Below the pieces are notes generated by a model. The model saw nothing but the letters and a program-made list of their open reading frames with translations. It was not told the DNA's origin and ran no database searches. Source: Aerococcus sanguinicola (lineage in GTDB: Bacteria; Bacillota; Bacilli; Lactobacillales; Aerococcaceae). Taken from it: a stretch of 64,000 nt of DNA. Location of the stretch: contig NZ_VYWO01000001.1 in the NCBI RefSeq assembly GCF_008726925.1, positions 372,001-436,000 of the forward strand, given 5' to 3'. Numbering within the stretch: position 1 is the first letter of the stretch; each line of letters opens with the position of its first letter. Position numbers and translations under genes: made by a program. Below are positions 1-9,940 of this stretch, in pieces.

Positions 1-3000
1 AAACCTGGAATGGCTCGGAAGGGAGCAATCAAGGTATCCTCTCCTTCAATAACAAAGTCTTGAGCATCCGACTTATAAAGGTCGACCATCTTGAATTTAA
101 AGCCCCGTTCCCACATCTCATTGACAATCTCTAAGACAACTTGGACAGCATGGTCCTTAACGGTAGCATCATTGCCCTTGTTATAGATGGCTTGCAGGGC
201 CGTCTTCGTCGACTGGAGCCCGTTCGCCATAGCGACCAAGTCAAAGTCATTAGCGCGCACACTCAAATAGGCACAGTAATACCAGATGGGATGGTGGACC
301 TTGAACCAGGCCACACGGATGGCATTGATAACATAAGCTGCGGCGTGGGCCTTAGGGAACATGTATTTAATCTTCTCGCAGGAATCCATATACCATTGGG
401 GGACTTGGTGCTCATTCATAATGGCCTTATGTTCATCAGAGAGCCCCTTCCCCTTACGGACCTTCTCCATGATTTGGAAAGAGTCGCGTTCGGGAACTCC
501 CTGGTGGATGAGATAGACCATGATGTCATCCCGACAGCCAATCACTTCAGACAGGGGCATCCCCTTCTCACGAACTAAGACTTCTGCATTCCCCAACCAG
601 ACGTCCGTCCCGTGGGAAAGACCCGAAATTTGTAGCAACTCTGCAAAGGTAGAAGGATGGGTTGCTTCAAGCATGGACCGGGTGAAGGAAGTCCCAAATT
701 CAGGAATCCCAAGAGTGCCTGTCTTCGAGAAGATATCCTTCTCACTAACTCCCAGTATCTCAGTCCCATTAAAGAGCTGGTAAACGTCGGGATCGTCCAT
801 GGGAATGTCCTTAGGTTCAATACCTGATAGATCCTGCAATTTCCGAATAACGGTCGGATCATCGTGGCCCAGGATATCGAGTTTCAGCACATTATCATGG
901 ATAGAGTGGAAGTCGAAGTGGGTCGTCTTCCACTCTGAATTCAGGTCATCCGCAGGGTATTGGACCGGGGTAAAGTCATAGACATCCATGTATTCGGGAA
1001 TAACAATAATCCCCCCTGGGTGCTGGCCAGTGGTCCGCTTAACGCCAGTTGTTTGCTTGGCAAGAAAATCTTTCTCAGTTCGGCGGAGGTTCAAGTTATG
1101 GTCCTGGTCGTAGCCCAAGACATAACCAAAAGCCGTCTTATCCGCCACTGTCGAGATAGTTCCCGCCCGGTAGACATGGTCCTCACCGAACATCACCTTG
1201 GTGAAGTTATGGGCCTGGGGCTGGTATTCCCCAGAGAAGTTCAGGTCGATATCAGGCACCTTGTCCCCAGCAAAACCGAGGAAGGTCTCAAAAGGAATGT
1301 CGTGGCCATCCTTATTGAGGGCATGGCCACATTCCGGACATGCCTTATCCGGCAGGTCAAAGCCCGAGCCGACACTCCCATCTGTAAAGAAGTGGCTATA
1401 AAAACAATTTGGGCAAACATAATGTGGCGCCAAGGGGTTCACTTCCGTTATCCCTAACATGGTTGCTACGAAGGAAGACCCTACCGAACCCCGGCTCCCC
1501 ACAATATAGCCATCTGCATTCGATTTTTTAACCAGCTTTTCAGAAATTAAATAAACCACTGAGAAACCATTACCTATGATCGAGGTTAGTTCCTTCTCTA
1601 AGCGCTGTTCAATAATCTCAGGAAGGTCCTCGCCGTAAAGGGCATGAGCCTCACGATAAGACGTTTCACGGATTTCGTCCTCTGCCCCATCAATATTAGG
1701 GGTATAGAGCTTATCTTTAAGGGGTTCCACAAATTCAATCTGGTCAAAAATTTTATGGGTATTTTCAACCACGATTTCATAGGCCTTGTCTTCTCCCAGG
1801 AAGGCGAAGTCATGCAGCATTTCATCCGTCGTCCGGAAATGAGCTTCAGGGAAGAACTTGGTGCGGTTAGACTTAATGGAATTGATCAAGATTTCCCGGT
1901 AGAGCTTATCTTGGGGGTTCAGGTAATGAACATCCCCAGTCGCAACTACTGGCTTGTCTAATTCTTCGCCAATCTCAATGATCGTCCGCATGATTTCTTC
2001 TAATTCAGATTCATTGTGGATCAAGTTATCTTCAATGAGAGGTTTATAAACGCCTTTTGGCATCAGCTCTAAATAATCATAGAATTCTGCGATGCGTTTA
2101 GCTTCTTCCTTGCCCTTCTGCATCACAGCTTCGAAGAATTCACCGGATGCACAGGCTGAGCCCAGCAAGAGGTTCTCCCGGTGGGCTGCCAGAAGAGAGC
2201 GGGGTAGCCGGGGCACACGGTAAAAATAGTCCACATTAGAAGCCGACACTAGCTTGAAAAGGTCCTTTAAGCCTGCCTGATTCTTAGTCAAGATCGTCAC
2301 ATGGAAGGGACGGCCGTGCTTATAGGCATCTCCCTTGCCGACATCCTGGTTGAGTTCTTTGTGGGAATGGATGCCGTGGTTCTTAGCGGCTTCTTTAATA
2401 AAGATCCAGGCCAGGGCCCCCGTTGTTTCCGAGTCATAAATTGCCCGGTGGTGCTGCTCCAAAGAGACATTGTAGTGCTTGGCCAGGGTATTTAAACGGT
2501 GGGACTTCATATTAGGATGAAGGAAACGGGATAACTCTAAGGTATCAATGACAGGGTTAGCTGCTTCTGCTAAGCCATGGCGACTGTAGGCCTTATTAAT
2601 AAAGCCCATATCAAAAGAAGCGTTATGAGCTACTAAGATGCAGCCCTCACAGAAGGCCTTAAAGTCTGTCATGACTTCCTCTTCGGTACGCGTATTTTGG
2701 AGCATGGCGTCGGTAATTTTGGTCAGTTCAATAATATGTGGGGGCAAGGGATAGCCAGGATTGATAAATTCCTCAAAGGTCTCTTCCACATTACCCTTGT
2801 ACATCTTCACCGCTGCCAATTCAATAATATGGTTGTAGGCGGCAGATAGGCCCGTCGTTTCCACGTCAAAGACCACATAGTGCGCCTCACTCAAGTCGAC
2901 GTCTTGGGGATTATAGGCAATCGGCACCCCATCATCCACTACATTAGCCTCCAAGCCATAAATCATCGCGATATCATTGGCCTTAGCTGCTTGGCTAGCT

Positions 3001-4130
3001 TCCGGAAAGGCTTGAACATTGCCATGGTCTGTGACAGCAATAGCCGGATGTCCCCAGGCCTTAGCTTGGGCCGCAAAGTCCGAAATTGTATTCGTAGCGT
3101 CCAAGGCGGACATGTTGGAATGGAGGTGGAGCTCAATCCGTTTTTTCCCTTCTTCAGCCTGGTCCTTCCGCCCTTCTTTGTGGATGACTTCGAGGTCACG
3201 TCCCATGAGCACGTAATCACGAGCGAAACGATCATCCATGCGAATTTCGCCTTGGACACGGACCCACATGCCCTCTTGGAGGGCCTCAAAGACCGCAATA
3301 TCCTCATCATTGCGTGAGAACATGGTCACTAAATAAGCCGAGGTATAGTCTGAAAACTTCAGCGATAAGATCCGTCGACCCGTCTTCAACTCACGAACTT
3401 CCACATCAAAAATGACCCCTTCCATAGCGGCGCCATACTGTTCTTCCACATAAGAGCGCATCGGTTGGAGCTTATCGACAGGGACAGGCCGGCCAATGGC
3501 TAGCTTGCTAGGACTTGCTTTGGCCTTAGCTTCCTTGGCTTGACGGGCACTAGCCTGCTTAGCCAATTCTTGCTGTTGGCGTTCAATTTCTTCCTGGCGG
3601 GCGTCAAATTGAGCCTGGCGGTCATTAGCCGTTGCTTCATCCACAATCACCCGGAAAGCTAAGTTTGCAAATCCCAGAACAAAATAGTTCTGCTTGATGA
3701 CATCTAAGTAGTTACTTTCTAAGAAAGCTTGGACTTGTGGGTTATCTACCCGTAAGATAAACTTCCCCTGTTCAAAAGTTGGCAATTGTTGGGTCAGTAT
3801 CTGTTGGGCCAGGCCATTAGAAATCTGACTCCGTTCGACAACGAGAGGCCAATAGGCTAAGACCTCCTCTTCCTCCCAAGTTCCCGCCTCTTGGCAAGCT
3901 ATCCGCAAGTCCACTCTGGCAATCGATTTAAAGCCTGTCTCTAAGGCAGCTTCCAAAGCCTTAAATTGACCAGCCTTTAATTGCTTGGGGAAAGCTAGGC
4001 TAAATTGGTATAGTCGGGACTTGGTGTGGACCGTCACCTGGTCAATCCAACCTGCTTGGAAATTGGCATCTGAATCCATAAAATTAATTTGCTTAAGCAA
4101 ACGGTTAAAAGCTTCTTTCTTCTCTTCCAA
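1..4130 (-). CDS. polC: DNA polymerase III PolC, 3' part beyond left edge
   Basis: Replicative Gram-positive type DNA polymerase III alpha subunit with built-in proofreading exonuclease. Reading the minus strand gives one open frame of about 1376 codons that leaves the window before its stop; the usual length is about 1440, so only the C-terminal end is missing. Order seen: N-terminal region, OB fold, PHP domain beginning at ELHLHSNMSALDA (about residue 330), exonuclease motif VVFDVETTGLS (about 418), a Cys-rich zinc motif (CPNCF...CPECGH), then polymerase motifs including VGSRGSVGSSF and PDIDLNFSGEYQ. The start is a TTG preceded by GGAG at seven bases, giving LEEKKEAFNRLLKQIN, which matches the usual PolC N terminus. 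Stands after rseP; proS, often between them in Bacillus, is absent. Confidence 0.96.
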   Translation of the reverse strand, partial: MEEKKEAFNRLLKQINFMDSDANFQAGWIDQVTVHTKSRLYQFSLAFPKQLKAGQFKALEAALETGFKSIARVDLRIACQEAGTWEEEEVLAYWPLVVERSQISNGLAQQILTQQLPTFEQGKFILRVDNPQVQAFLESNYLDVIKQNYFVLGFANLAFRVIVDEATANDRQAQFDARQEEIERQQQELAKQASARQAKEAKAKASPSKLAIGRPVPVDKLQPMRSYVEEQYGAAMEGVIFDVEVRELKTGRRILSLKFSDYTSAYLVTMFSRNDEDIAVFEALQEGMWVRVQGEIRMDDRFARDYVLMGRDLEVIHKEGRKDQAEEGKKRIELHLHSNMSALDATNTISDFAAQAKAWGHPAIAVTDHGNVQAFPEASQAAKANDIAMIYGLEANVVDDGVPIAYNPQDVDLSEAHYVVFDVETTGLSAAYNHIIELAAVKMYKGNVEETFEEFINPGYPLPPHIIELTKITDAMLQNTRTEEEVMTDFKAFCEGCILVAHNASFDMGFINKAYSRHGLAEAANPVIDTLELSRFLHPNMKSHRLNTLAKHYNVSLEQHHRAIYDSETTGALAWIFIKEAAKNHGIHSHKELNQDVGKGDAYKHGRPFHVTILTKNQAGLKDLFKLVSASNVDYFYRVPRLPRSLLAAHRENLLLGSACASGEFFEAVMQKGKEEAKRIAEFYDYLELMPKGVYKPLIEDNLIHNESELEEIMRTIIEIGEELDKPVVATGDVHYLNPQDKLYREILINSIKSNRTKFFPEAHFRTTDEMLHDFAFLGEDKAYEIVVENTHKIFDQIEFVEPLKDKLYTPNIDGAEDEIRETSYREAHALYGEDLPEIIEQRLEKELTSIIGNGFSVVYLISEKLVKKSNADGYIVGSRGSVGSSFVATMLGITEVNPLAPHYVCPNCFYSHFFTDGSVGSGFDLPDKACPECGHALNKDGHDIPFETFLGFAGDKVPDIDLNFSGEYQPQAHNFTKVMFGEDHVYRAGTISTVADKTAFGYVLGYDQDHNLNLRRTEKDFLAKQTTGVKRTTGQHPGGIIVIPEYMDVYDFTPVQYPADDLNSEWKTTHFDFHSIHDNVLKLDILGHDDPTVIRKLQDLSGIEPKDIPMDDPDVYQLFNGTEILGVSEKDIFSKTGTLGIPEFGTSFTRSMLEATHPSTFAELLQISGLSHGTDVWLGNAEVLVREKGMPLSEVIGCRDDIMVYLIHQGVPERDSFQIMEKVRKGKGLSDEHKAIMNEHQVPQWYMDSCEKIKYMFPKAHAAAYVINAIRVAWFKVHHPIWYYCAYLSVRANDFDLVAMANGLQSTKTALQAIYNKGNDATVKDHAVQVVLEIVNEMWERGFKFKMVDLYKSDAQDFVIEGEDTLIAPFRAIPG

Positions 4131-4156
4131 TGGAGCTCTCCTTTCCTGAATAAAAG

Positions 4157-4218
4157 AAGGGTAGGTGCCTGGTCCTAGGATAAGCTACACTCATCAACTA
4201 CTTCCATCTCCTACCCTT
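4157..4218 (-). terminator. hairpin in the rseP-polC gap
   Basis: Perfect 9-bp arms AAGGGTAGG / CCTACCCTT, followed on the minus strand by CTTTTATT. It can end rseP transcription or act as an attenuator before polC. The rest of the 219-bp gap (4219-4349) holds a stretch starting GTGAGACAAAAAC on the minus strand, which resembles the edge of the intergenic repeat near 7.6 kb. Confidence 0.6.
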
Positions 4219-4349
4219 GACTCGAGTCATGGCAAGGCAGGGCGTGAGTCAATCGACCCAGTTAAACTAACCGTTAACACGGTCTTGCCCGATAGCACGA
4301 AAGCATCCGGACGAAACAAGTTTTTGTCTCACGCTCTACTTTACTTCAT

Positions 4350-5609
4350 TTAAAATAAACGTTGAATATCATTCCAAGTCACAGCAATCATTAAAAGGAA
4401 TAATAAAGCTGCCCCTGCTAAATTGATCACGCCTTCGACTTTTTGGTCGACAGGTCGGCCCAGAATCCCCTCAATGAAATTAAAGAGGATCTTGCCCCCA
4501 TCTAAGGCTGGGACTGGGAGGAGGTTTACTACCCCCAAGTTTAAGCTTAACATAGCGGTCCAGGAAATAAGGGCCAAGGCCCCTTGGTTAACGACTTCTC
4601 CCGTGGCTTGGTACATAAAGACCGGGCCGCCGAATTGATTGAGGCTAAAGCCATGCTTGAACATCCCTGCGAGAGTCGTCAATATTCCTGTTATCATGGC
4701 CCAGCTGGCCTTAAAGCCATAAGTTAGCTTGGATAGCAGGCGGGTGTCTTTATAGCGGCCCACCCCAATTTGGTAAATTTTTTGGCCATTATAGTCCACT
4801 GCTTCAGCTTGCAAGCGTGTTTCTCGCTCTTGACCCTGCCGTTGGTAGGTCACTTCCATGGGCTGGCCCTTTGAAGCGGAAACCATGGCCTGCATGTCCG
4901 CAAAGGAAGCCACTTCCTGGCCATTAATACTTTGGATCTGATCACCGGTTTTTAACTGGGCGGCTTGGGCTGGTGAATCGTCCACCACCTGACCCACAAT
5001 TGCTTCCGAAGAAGGAACGCCTCCCTGGGCAAAAGCTAGGACGGTAAAGGCTAGGATCCCCAAAATAAAATTATTCATAGGACCCGCAAAATTTGTCATC
5101 AGCCGTTGGGGAATAGAAGCGGATTGGAATTGCCGGTCAATGGGTGCAATCTTTAAGTGGGTGCCATCGGCTTCGACAAAGTCCGCTTGGCGGTCAATGC
5201 GATAGGTCTTAGCTTCTGTCTCACCATAAGGAATGGCTTGGAGAATCAAATCGCGCTCAAGATCAGCTTGGATCACTTCCACTGGCAAGGCTTCAGCAGC
5301 CAGCTCATCCTCAGCCAGGGAGATTTCCTTGACTTTCCCCGCCTCATTAAAGGTCAGGGAAACTTGCATCCCCGCTTCGACACTGTCAGCTATCTCCTCT
5401 AAGCCTGCCATTCGGACATAGCCCCCAATGGGTAAGAGGCGGAGCGTATAGGTCGTCTCCTCGGCTTGGTATTGGTAGAGCTTGGGCCCCATCCCAATGG
5501 CAAATTCACGGACAAGGATACCCGCTCTCTTAGCAAAATAGAAGTGGCCAAATTCGTGAAAAATCACAATGACTGAGAATATAAGCAAGAAAGTAATAAT
5601 GGTTTTCAT
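4350..5609 (-). CDS. rseP: RseP/RasP site-2 intramembrane metalloprotease
   Basis: Membrane zinc protease of the M50B family that cuts transmembrane substrates (anti-sigma factors, signal peptide remnants) within the membrane. 419 residues, the normal length. Seen: first membrane helix carrying the zinc motif FHEFGHFYFAKRAG (residues 17-30), a PDZ domain around 200-280 (GDQIQSINGQEV), and the second catalytic motif NLLPVPALDGGK (about 365-376), followed by a final hydrophobic segment. Follows cdsA by 25 bp in the uppS-cdsA-rseP transcription unit. The dxr gene that lies between cdsA and rasP in Bacillus is absent. Confidence 0.95.
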   Translation of the reverse strand: MKTIITFLLIFSVIVIFHEFGHFYFAKRAGILVREFAIGMGPKLYQYQAEETTYTLRLLPIGGYVRMAGLEEIADSVEAGMQVSLTFNEAGKVKEISLAEDELAAEALPVEVIQADLERDLILQAIPYGETEAKTYRIDRQADFVEADGTHLKIAPIDRQFQSASIPQRLMTNFAGPMNNFILGILAFTVLAFAQGGVPSSEAIVGQVVDDSPAQAAQLKTGDQIQSINGQEVASFADMQAMVSASKGQPMEVTYQRQGQERETRLQAEAVDYNGQKIYQIGVGRYKDTRLLSKLTYGFKASWAMITGILTTLAGMFKHGFSLNQFGGPVFMYQATGEVVNQGALALISWTAMLSLNLGVVNLLPVPALDGGKILFNFIEGILGRPVDQKVEGVINLAGAALLFLLMIAVTWNDIQRLF

Positions 5610-5634
5610 AAAAAACTCCCTTCGTTTAACCGAC

Positions 5635-6426
5635 TTAAAAGAAGGCCATCAAAAAATAAAAAATAGGCAGGACAAATAAGATATTGTCAAAACGATCTAA
5701 AAAGCCCCCATGACCGGGCAGTAAATGACCTGAATCCTTTACGTGATACTGTCTTTTAATCGAAGACTCCACCAAGTCTCCCATCTGTCCCGCCAGGCAA
5801 AGGAGGACCACCAGGATTAAGTTCCCCCAAAAGCTAAGTTGGTAAATATTGAAAAAAAAGTCAAAAACTAAGGAGACTAGGAAGGCTCCCAAGATCCCCC
5901 CGACTGAACCTTCGATCGTTTTGTTAGGAGATATGGCTGGCGCTAAGGGACGGCGGCCAATCGCACGTCCAGTCAAATAAGCAAAGCTATCATTAGACCA
6001 GATAACCACTAAGACAAAAAGAATCGGTAATAGACCTAGCTCTCGGCCTAGAATTAAAAAATGATAGCCACGGCCAACATACAATGCAGCCAGAGTTAAC
6101 TTAGCAATCAAGCCAAAGTCCAATTGCTGGGGACGGTAGACCATTGAAGACAGAAAGATCACAACGGCCGTATAAAAGAGGGTCATTTGATCTAATTGCT
6201 CGGGTAAGAAAGCCAGATAGTGCTGGGGAAGCAAGGCGAGATACATCAACAAATAGGCAAATAAAGTTTCTAAAGTAAAAAAATTGACAGCTAGTAAATT
6301 GAGTAATTCAAAGAGGGTGATCCCTGCTATAAGCATCACGAGCACTTCAAAAGCGCTACCGCCCATTACCAATAAAGGAAGGAAAATAGCAAGTGCCACT
6401 AGGGCTGTCAGTATTCTTAATCGCAT
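5635..6426 (-). CDS. cdsA: phosphatidate cytidylyltransferase
   Basis: Makes CDP-diacylglycerol from phosphatidic acid and CTP, the branch point for acidic phospholipids, in the cytoplasmic membrane. 263 residues, almost entirely hydrophobic helices. The family signature is visible near the C terminus: SNDSFAYLTGRAIGRR, then SPNKTIEGSVGG, then LLPGHGGFLDRFDN. Lies 17 bp after uppS and 25 bp before rseP, the usual cluster in Bacilli. Confidence 0.95.
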   Translation of the reverse strand: MRLRILTALVALAIFLPLLVMGGSAFEVLVMLIAGITLFELLNLLAVNFFTLETLFAYLLMYLALLPQHYLAFLPEQLDQMTLFYTAVVIFLSSMVYRPQQLDFGLIAKLTLAALYVGRGYHFLILGRELGLLPILFVLVVIWSNDSFAYLTGRAIGRRPLAPAISPNKTIEGSVGGILGAFLVSLVFDFFFNIYQLSFWGNLILVVLLCLAGQMGDLVESSIKRQYHVKDSGHLLPGHGGFLDRFDNILFVLPIFYFLMAFF

Positions 6427-6443
6427 AGCGGTCTCCTATTCTC

Positions 6444-7181
6444 TTAAACTTTACCAAAACGGCGCTGGCGTTGCTGGAATTCAGCGATACAGTCATAAAA
6501 GATCGCTTCATCAAAATCTGGCCACTTGGTATCGGTAAAGACAAATTCACTGTAGGCTAATTGCCAGAGCAAGTAATTGCTTAAGCGAATTTCGCCACTT
6601 GACCGAATCAATAAATCAGGATCCTGTAAGTCTCCTAAGAAAGCGGTTTGCAAGTGCTGGCTAAAGTATTCTTCATCTATACGGTCTGGGTCTAATTCTC
6701 CTGCCGCTGCCTCTTTGGCCAAAGCTTGGCAGGCTTTAACAATTTCTAGGCGTGAGCCATAGTTAAAGGCGATATTCAGAAGCATCCCATCATTGTTAGC
6801 TGTCTTCTTCACCGCGTTCTCAATATAAGACCAGGTCTTATCAGGCACATGTTCACGGTTCCCGGTCAGGCACACGCGGACGTTATTTTCCATTAATTCA
6901 GGCAAGACTTTCTGATTGAGCAAGTGAGGAAGAGACATCAGGTATTGAACCTCTTTTTTGGGACGGGCCCAGTTCTCAGTCGAGAAGGCATAAACCGTTA
7001 ATACTTTCAGCTTTAACTTAGCAGCCGCCACAATGGTCCGTTTGAGAGCATTCAGTCCTTCCTTATGACCTTCTGTCCGTTTCAGGCCACGCTCTTCTGC
7101 CCAACGCCCGTTACCATCCATAATAATGGCCACATGTTGAGGCAAGGGAAGTTCTGGGTTTAATTCTTTCGCCTGTGTCAT
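6444..7181 (-). CDS. uppS: undecaprenyl diphosphate synthase (cis-prenyltransferase)
   Basis: Condenses isopentenyl diphosphate units in cis onto farnesyl diphosphate to give the C55 lipid carrier of wall synthesis. 245 residues. The substrate-binding motif IMDGNGRWAEERGL is at residues 20-33; VYAFSTENWARP (about 65) and the C-terminal DLLIRSSGEIRLSNYLLWQLAYSEF (given here as two blocks, DLLIRSSGEIRLSN and LLWQLAYSEF) are typical. First gene of the uppS-cdsA-rseP run; the stretch upstream to frr holds a repeat-like element. Confidence 0.96.
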   Translation of the reverse strand: MTQAKELNPELPLPQHVAIIMDGNGRWAEERGLKRTEGHKEGLNALKRTIVAAAKLKLKVLTVYAFSTENWARPKKEVQYLMSLPHLLNQKVLPELMENNVRVCLTGNREHVPDKTWSYIENAVKKTANNDGMLLNIAFNYGSRLEIVKACQALAKEAAAGELDPDRIDEEYFSQHLQTAFLGDLQDPDLLIRSSGEIRLSNYLLWQLAYSEFVFTDTKWPDFDEAIFYDCIAEFQQRQRRFGKV

Positions 7182-7309
7182 TGATCATCCATCCTTTGCT
7201 AAAAATATTAAAAGCTGCTTGCTTATATCTTGTCTATCTTACCATAGATTCTTAGCAAAAAAAATTATTCTTAAACTTTTAAGCGAAATTTACTGAAAAT
7301 TAAAAAGAA

Positions 7310-7645
7310 GCTGGGACAAAAGTCCCGGCCTCTATATAAAATACGAATTATTCTTTAAAAACGTGCTCCAAAAGTCAGCCCTGACATCCACTTCATACAG
7401 GGTGTGAACAAAGGCGTCAAAAAAAGGGATGACTGGAGGCAAAGAGGATAAGAGCGGCTTTAGCCGATCATTCCACTTTGCTGAAGTCACTCCCTTTTTG
7501 CCTTTGTGAACCCAACTACGAATTATGGAAGATCCTTTGACAAGGTTCTTCCATAATTCGCGGACAGTTGCTATAGCTGTTCGAAGCGAAGCGAGTTACA
7601 GATATAGTATGCGTTAGCAGATTCAGGGCTAACCGACTTTTGTCA
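7310..7645. repeat. structured intergenic repeat-like element between frr and uppS
   Basis: The 483-bp gap 7182-7664 has no credible ORF but is full of inverted repeats. At 7313-7326 GGGAC-AAAA-GTCCC could end transcription on the minus strand (T-rich follow-up). At about 7403-7499 nested arms AAAAAGGGA...TCCCTTTTT and GCAAAG...CTTTGC enclose each other. At 7519-7560 perfect 14-bp arms CGAATTATGGAAGA / TCTTCCATAATTCG occur. The octamer CGAATTAT (or its complement) occurs three times. The edge at 7633-7650 reads GACTTTTGTCACACTC, mirroring the left edge GGGACAAAAGTC. This architecture suggests a non-autonomous repeat family in intergenic spaces; copy number elsewhere is unknown. 7182-7309 is AT-rich with nothing recognised. 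Confidence 0.55.
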
Positions 7646-7664
7646 CACTCTCTTCTTCAAACAA

Positions 7665-8225
7665 TTAGCCGTTCATAATTTCTTCTTCTTTTTCTTTAGC
7701 AATATCTTCTAAGCGTGCAATGCTTTGGTCTGTGACCTTCTGGATATCTTCTTCCATCCGACGTTGGTCATCTTCCGTAATTTCACTATCTTTTTCAGCC
7801 TGTTTGATGGTATCGATCGCATCACGGCGAATGTGACGGACAGCTACCTTAGCTTCTTCTAAGTCCTTACCAACTAATTTAGAAAGCTCTTTACGGCGTT
7901 CAGTCGTCAAAGCGGGAACCACTAAACGAATTTTATCCCCATCGTTAGTTGGTGCAATGCCAATATCCGACGCATTAATAGCATGTTCAATATTCTCTAA
8001 GGCAGACTTATCATAAGGTGTCACTACTAGCATCCGAGCTTCTGGAACGGTAATGGAAGCGATAGATTGTAAGGGTGTTGCCGCACCGTAATAATCTACT
8101 TCAATACCTGTCAGTAAGCTTGCGTTCGCAACCCCTGCCCGGATGCGTGCGAGTTCGCCACGCAAAGATTCTTCAGACTTTTTCATACGATTTTCAGTAT
8201 CTTTGATTAATGTATTGATTGCCAT
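7665..8225 (-). CDS. frr: ribosome recycling factor
   Basis: Splits the post-termination ribosome together with EF-G. 186 residues, standard length; a three-helix coiled domain with RRKELSKLVGKDLEEAKVAVR (shown in part: RRKELSKLVGKDLEEAKVAV) near residue 120-140 and the C-terminal acidic helix KVTDQSIARLEDIAKEKEEE. Starts 5 bp after pyrH, the usual pair, so the two are cotranscribed. Confidence 0.97.
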   Translation of the reverse strand: MAINTLIKDTENRMKKSEESLRGELARIRAGVANASLLTGIEVDYYGAATPLQSIASITVPEARMLVVTPYDKSALENIEHAINASDIGIAPTNDGDKIRLVVPALTTERRKELSKLVGKDLEEAKVAVRHIRRDAIDTIKQAEKDSEITEDDQRRMEEDIQKVTDQSIARLEDIAKEKEEEIMNG

Positions 8226-8230
8226 AATTT

Positions 8231-8950
8231 CTACCCCTTTACTGTTGTACCAATTGGTTCGCCCATAACAACTCGGCGAATATTTCCGGCTTCATTTAAA
8301 TTAAAGACGACAAGAGGAATGTCATTATCCATGCTCAGCGTTGAAGCAGTGGAGTCCATCACCCGTAAGTTCTTGTTAATCACATCGAGATGGGTTAAGT
8401 CCGTATACTTGATCGCATCTGTATCCACTTGGGGATCAGCTGAATAGACCCCATCTACGCCATTCTTGGCCATTAAGATGACATCCGCCTCAATTTCAGC
8501 CGCTCTAAGGGCTGAAGCTGTATCGGTTGAGAAGAAGGGATTACCGGTTCCCCCTGCAAAAATAACCACACGGCCTTTTTCTAGGTGACGGATAGCGCGC
8601 AAGCGGATATAAGGCTCGGCAACCTCCCGCATTTCAATAGAGGTTTGGACGCGAGAAGGTACCCCGACATTTTGTAGACAGTCTTGGAGACCCAGGGCAT
8701 TCATAATTGTTGCCAACATTCCCATATGGTCGGCTTGGGCCCGGTCCATGCCCATCTGTTCACCCGTCACGCCACGCCAAATATTACCACCACCAACAAC
8801 AATAGCGATCTCAACGCCTAGGTCATGGACACTTTTAATTTCACTGGCGATTTTTTTCATAACGGCGGGGTTGATGCCGAAGCCCTCATCCCCAGCCAAA
8901 GCTTCACCACTTAACTTTAATACGACGCGCTTATACATTGGTTCTGCCAT
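8231..8950 (-). CDS. pyrH: UMP kinase
   Basis: Phosphorylates UMP to UDP; hexameric amino-acid-kinase fold, allosterically regulated by GTP and UTP in this family. 239 residues. Seen: [18 protein letters not shown] (residues 9-26), the glycine-rich [11 protein letters not shown] (50-60), and [22 protein letters not shown] lies 7 bp before the ATG. Cotranscribed with frr; separated from tsf by a hairpin terminator, so partly uncoupled from it. Confidence 0.97.
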   Translation of the reverse strand: MAEPMYKRVVLKLSGEALAGDEGFGINPAVMKKIASEIKSVHDLGVEIAIVVGGGNIWRGVTGEQMGMDRAQADHMGMLATIMNALGLQDCLQNVGVPSRVQTSIEMREVAEPYIRLRAIRHLEKGRVVIFAGGTGNPFFSTDTASALRAAEIEADVILMAKNGVDGVYSADPQVDTDAIKYTDLTHLDVINKNLRVMDSTASTLSMDNDIPLVVFNLNEAGNIRRVVMGEPIGTTVKG

Positions 8951-8966
8951 TTTTCAATCTCCTTAT

Positions 8967-8994
8967 GAAAAAGGTTGGGAAAGAACTCCCAACC
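8967..8994 (-). terminator. terminator between tsf and pyrH
   Basis: Arms GGTTGGGA / TCCCAACC with a short loop, followed on the minus strand by TTTTTC. A textbook Rho-independent terminator that may allow partial read-through into pyrH. Confidence 0.85.
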
Positions 8995-9029
8995 CATCTG
9001 CTACCGTCGAAACGGCTGATTACATCTAA

Positions 9030-9908
9030 TTATTTACCCATTTGACTTTGAACTTCAGCGGCAAAGTCTTCTTCTTCTTTTTCAATACCTTCGCCTACTT
9101 CATAGCGACGGAAGTCAACAACTGAAGCTGCATTTGAGCTGAGGTATTGTCCCACTGTTTGATCACCATCTAATAGGTAGTCTTGGTCCACTAAGCAGAT
9201 TTCTGAGAAGAATTTGCGGAGACGGCCTTCCACCATCTTGTGAACAATTTTTTCTGGTTTACCTTCGTTAAGTGATTGTTCGGTAAGAACTTCACGTTCA
9301 TGTTCAACCACTTCTTCTGGTACAGAATCTTCATCGATGTATTGTGGGTTAATTCCGCCGATATGCATAGCCACATTGCTAGCTACTTCATCGTCACCAC
9401 CGTCAACTGTAACTAATACAGCGATTTTACCCCCTAAGTGGGAATATTGACCGAAGTGTTGGCCATCTTCTTTTGAGAAGATGGTGAAGCGGCGTAGGTT
9501 TAAGTTTTCGCCAATTACAGAAATCATTTGGCTCATGTATTCTTCAAGTTGAGTGCCCTCTACTTGAACATTAGCCATAGCGTCTTCTAATGAGCTAGGT
9601 TTTGCTTCTAAGAGTGCTTCAGCAATTGCATTTAACATGTTTTGGAATTTTTCGTTTTTAGCAACGAAGTCAGTTTCAGCGTTTAATTCAACGATCACTG
9701 CGTCATTACCCTTAATCAGAACTTTAGCTAAACCTTCAGCAGCAATACGTCCTGCCTTCTTAGCAGCCTTAGCTTGGCCAGTTTCACGCAAGTAGTCAAT
9801 AGCCTTATCCATATCGCCATCTACTTCTTGGAGGGCCTTCTTAGCGTCCATCATCCCAACGCCAGTTCTATCACGTAATTCTTTAACTTGTTTTGCAGTA
9901 ATTGCCAT
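9030..9908 (-). CDS. tsf: elongation factor Ts
   Basis: Guanine nucleotide exchange factor for EF-Tu. 292 residues, standard for Bacilli. N-terminal UBA-like domain with AKQVKELRDRTGVGMMDAKK (residues 4-23), then the dimerisation core with AETDFVAKNEKFQ. RBS AGGAGG precedes the ATG. Follows rpsB after a 165-bp spacer holding a terminator-like hairpin that can tune the S2 to EF-Ts ratio. Confidence 0.98.
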   Translation of the reverse strand: MAITAKQVKELRDRTGVGMMDAKKALQEVDGDMDKAIDYLRETGQAKAAKKAGRIAAEGLAKVLIKGNDAVIVELNAETDFVAKNEKFQNMLNAIAEALLEAKPSSLEDAMANVQVEGTQLEEYMSQMISVIGENLNLRRFTIFSKEDGQHFGQYSHLGGKIAVLVTVDGGDDEVASNVAMHIGGINPQYIDEDSVPEEVVEHEREVLTEQSLNEGKPEKIVHKMVEGRLRKFFSEICLVDQDYLLDGDQTVGQYLSSNAASVVDFRRYEVGEGIEKEEEDFAAEVQSQMGK

Positions 9909-9940
9909 CTATAAATCCTCCTCGGTTCTTTGTCATCTTT

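Noticed and set aside
141..3317. Several plus-strand ORFs over the polC region
   Set aside because: They are antisense to the continuous minus-strand PolC frame and have no RBS or family features.
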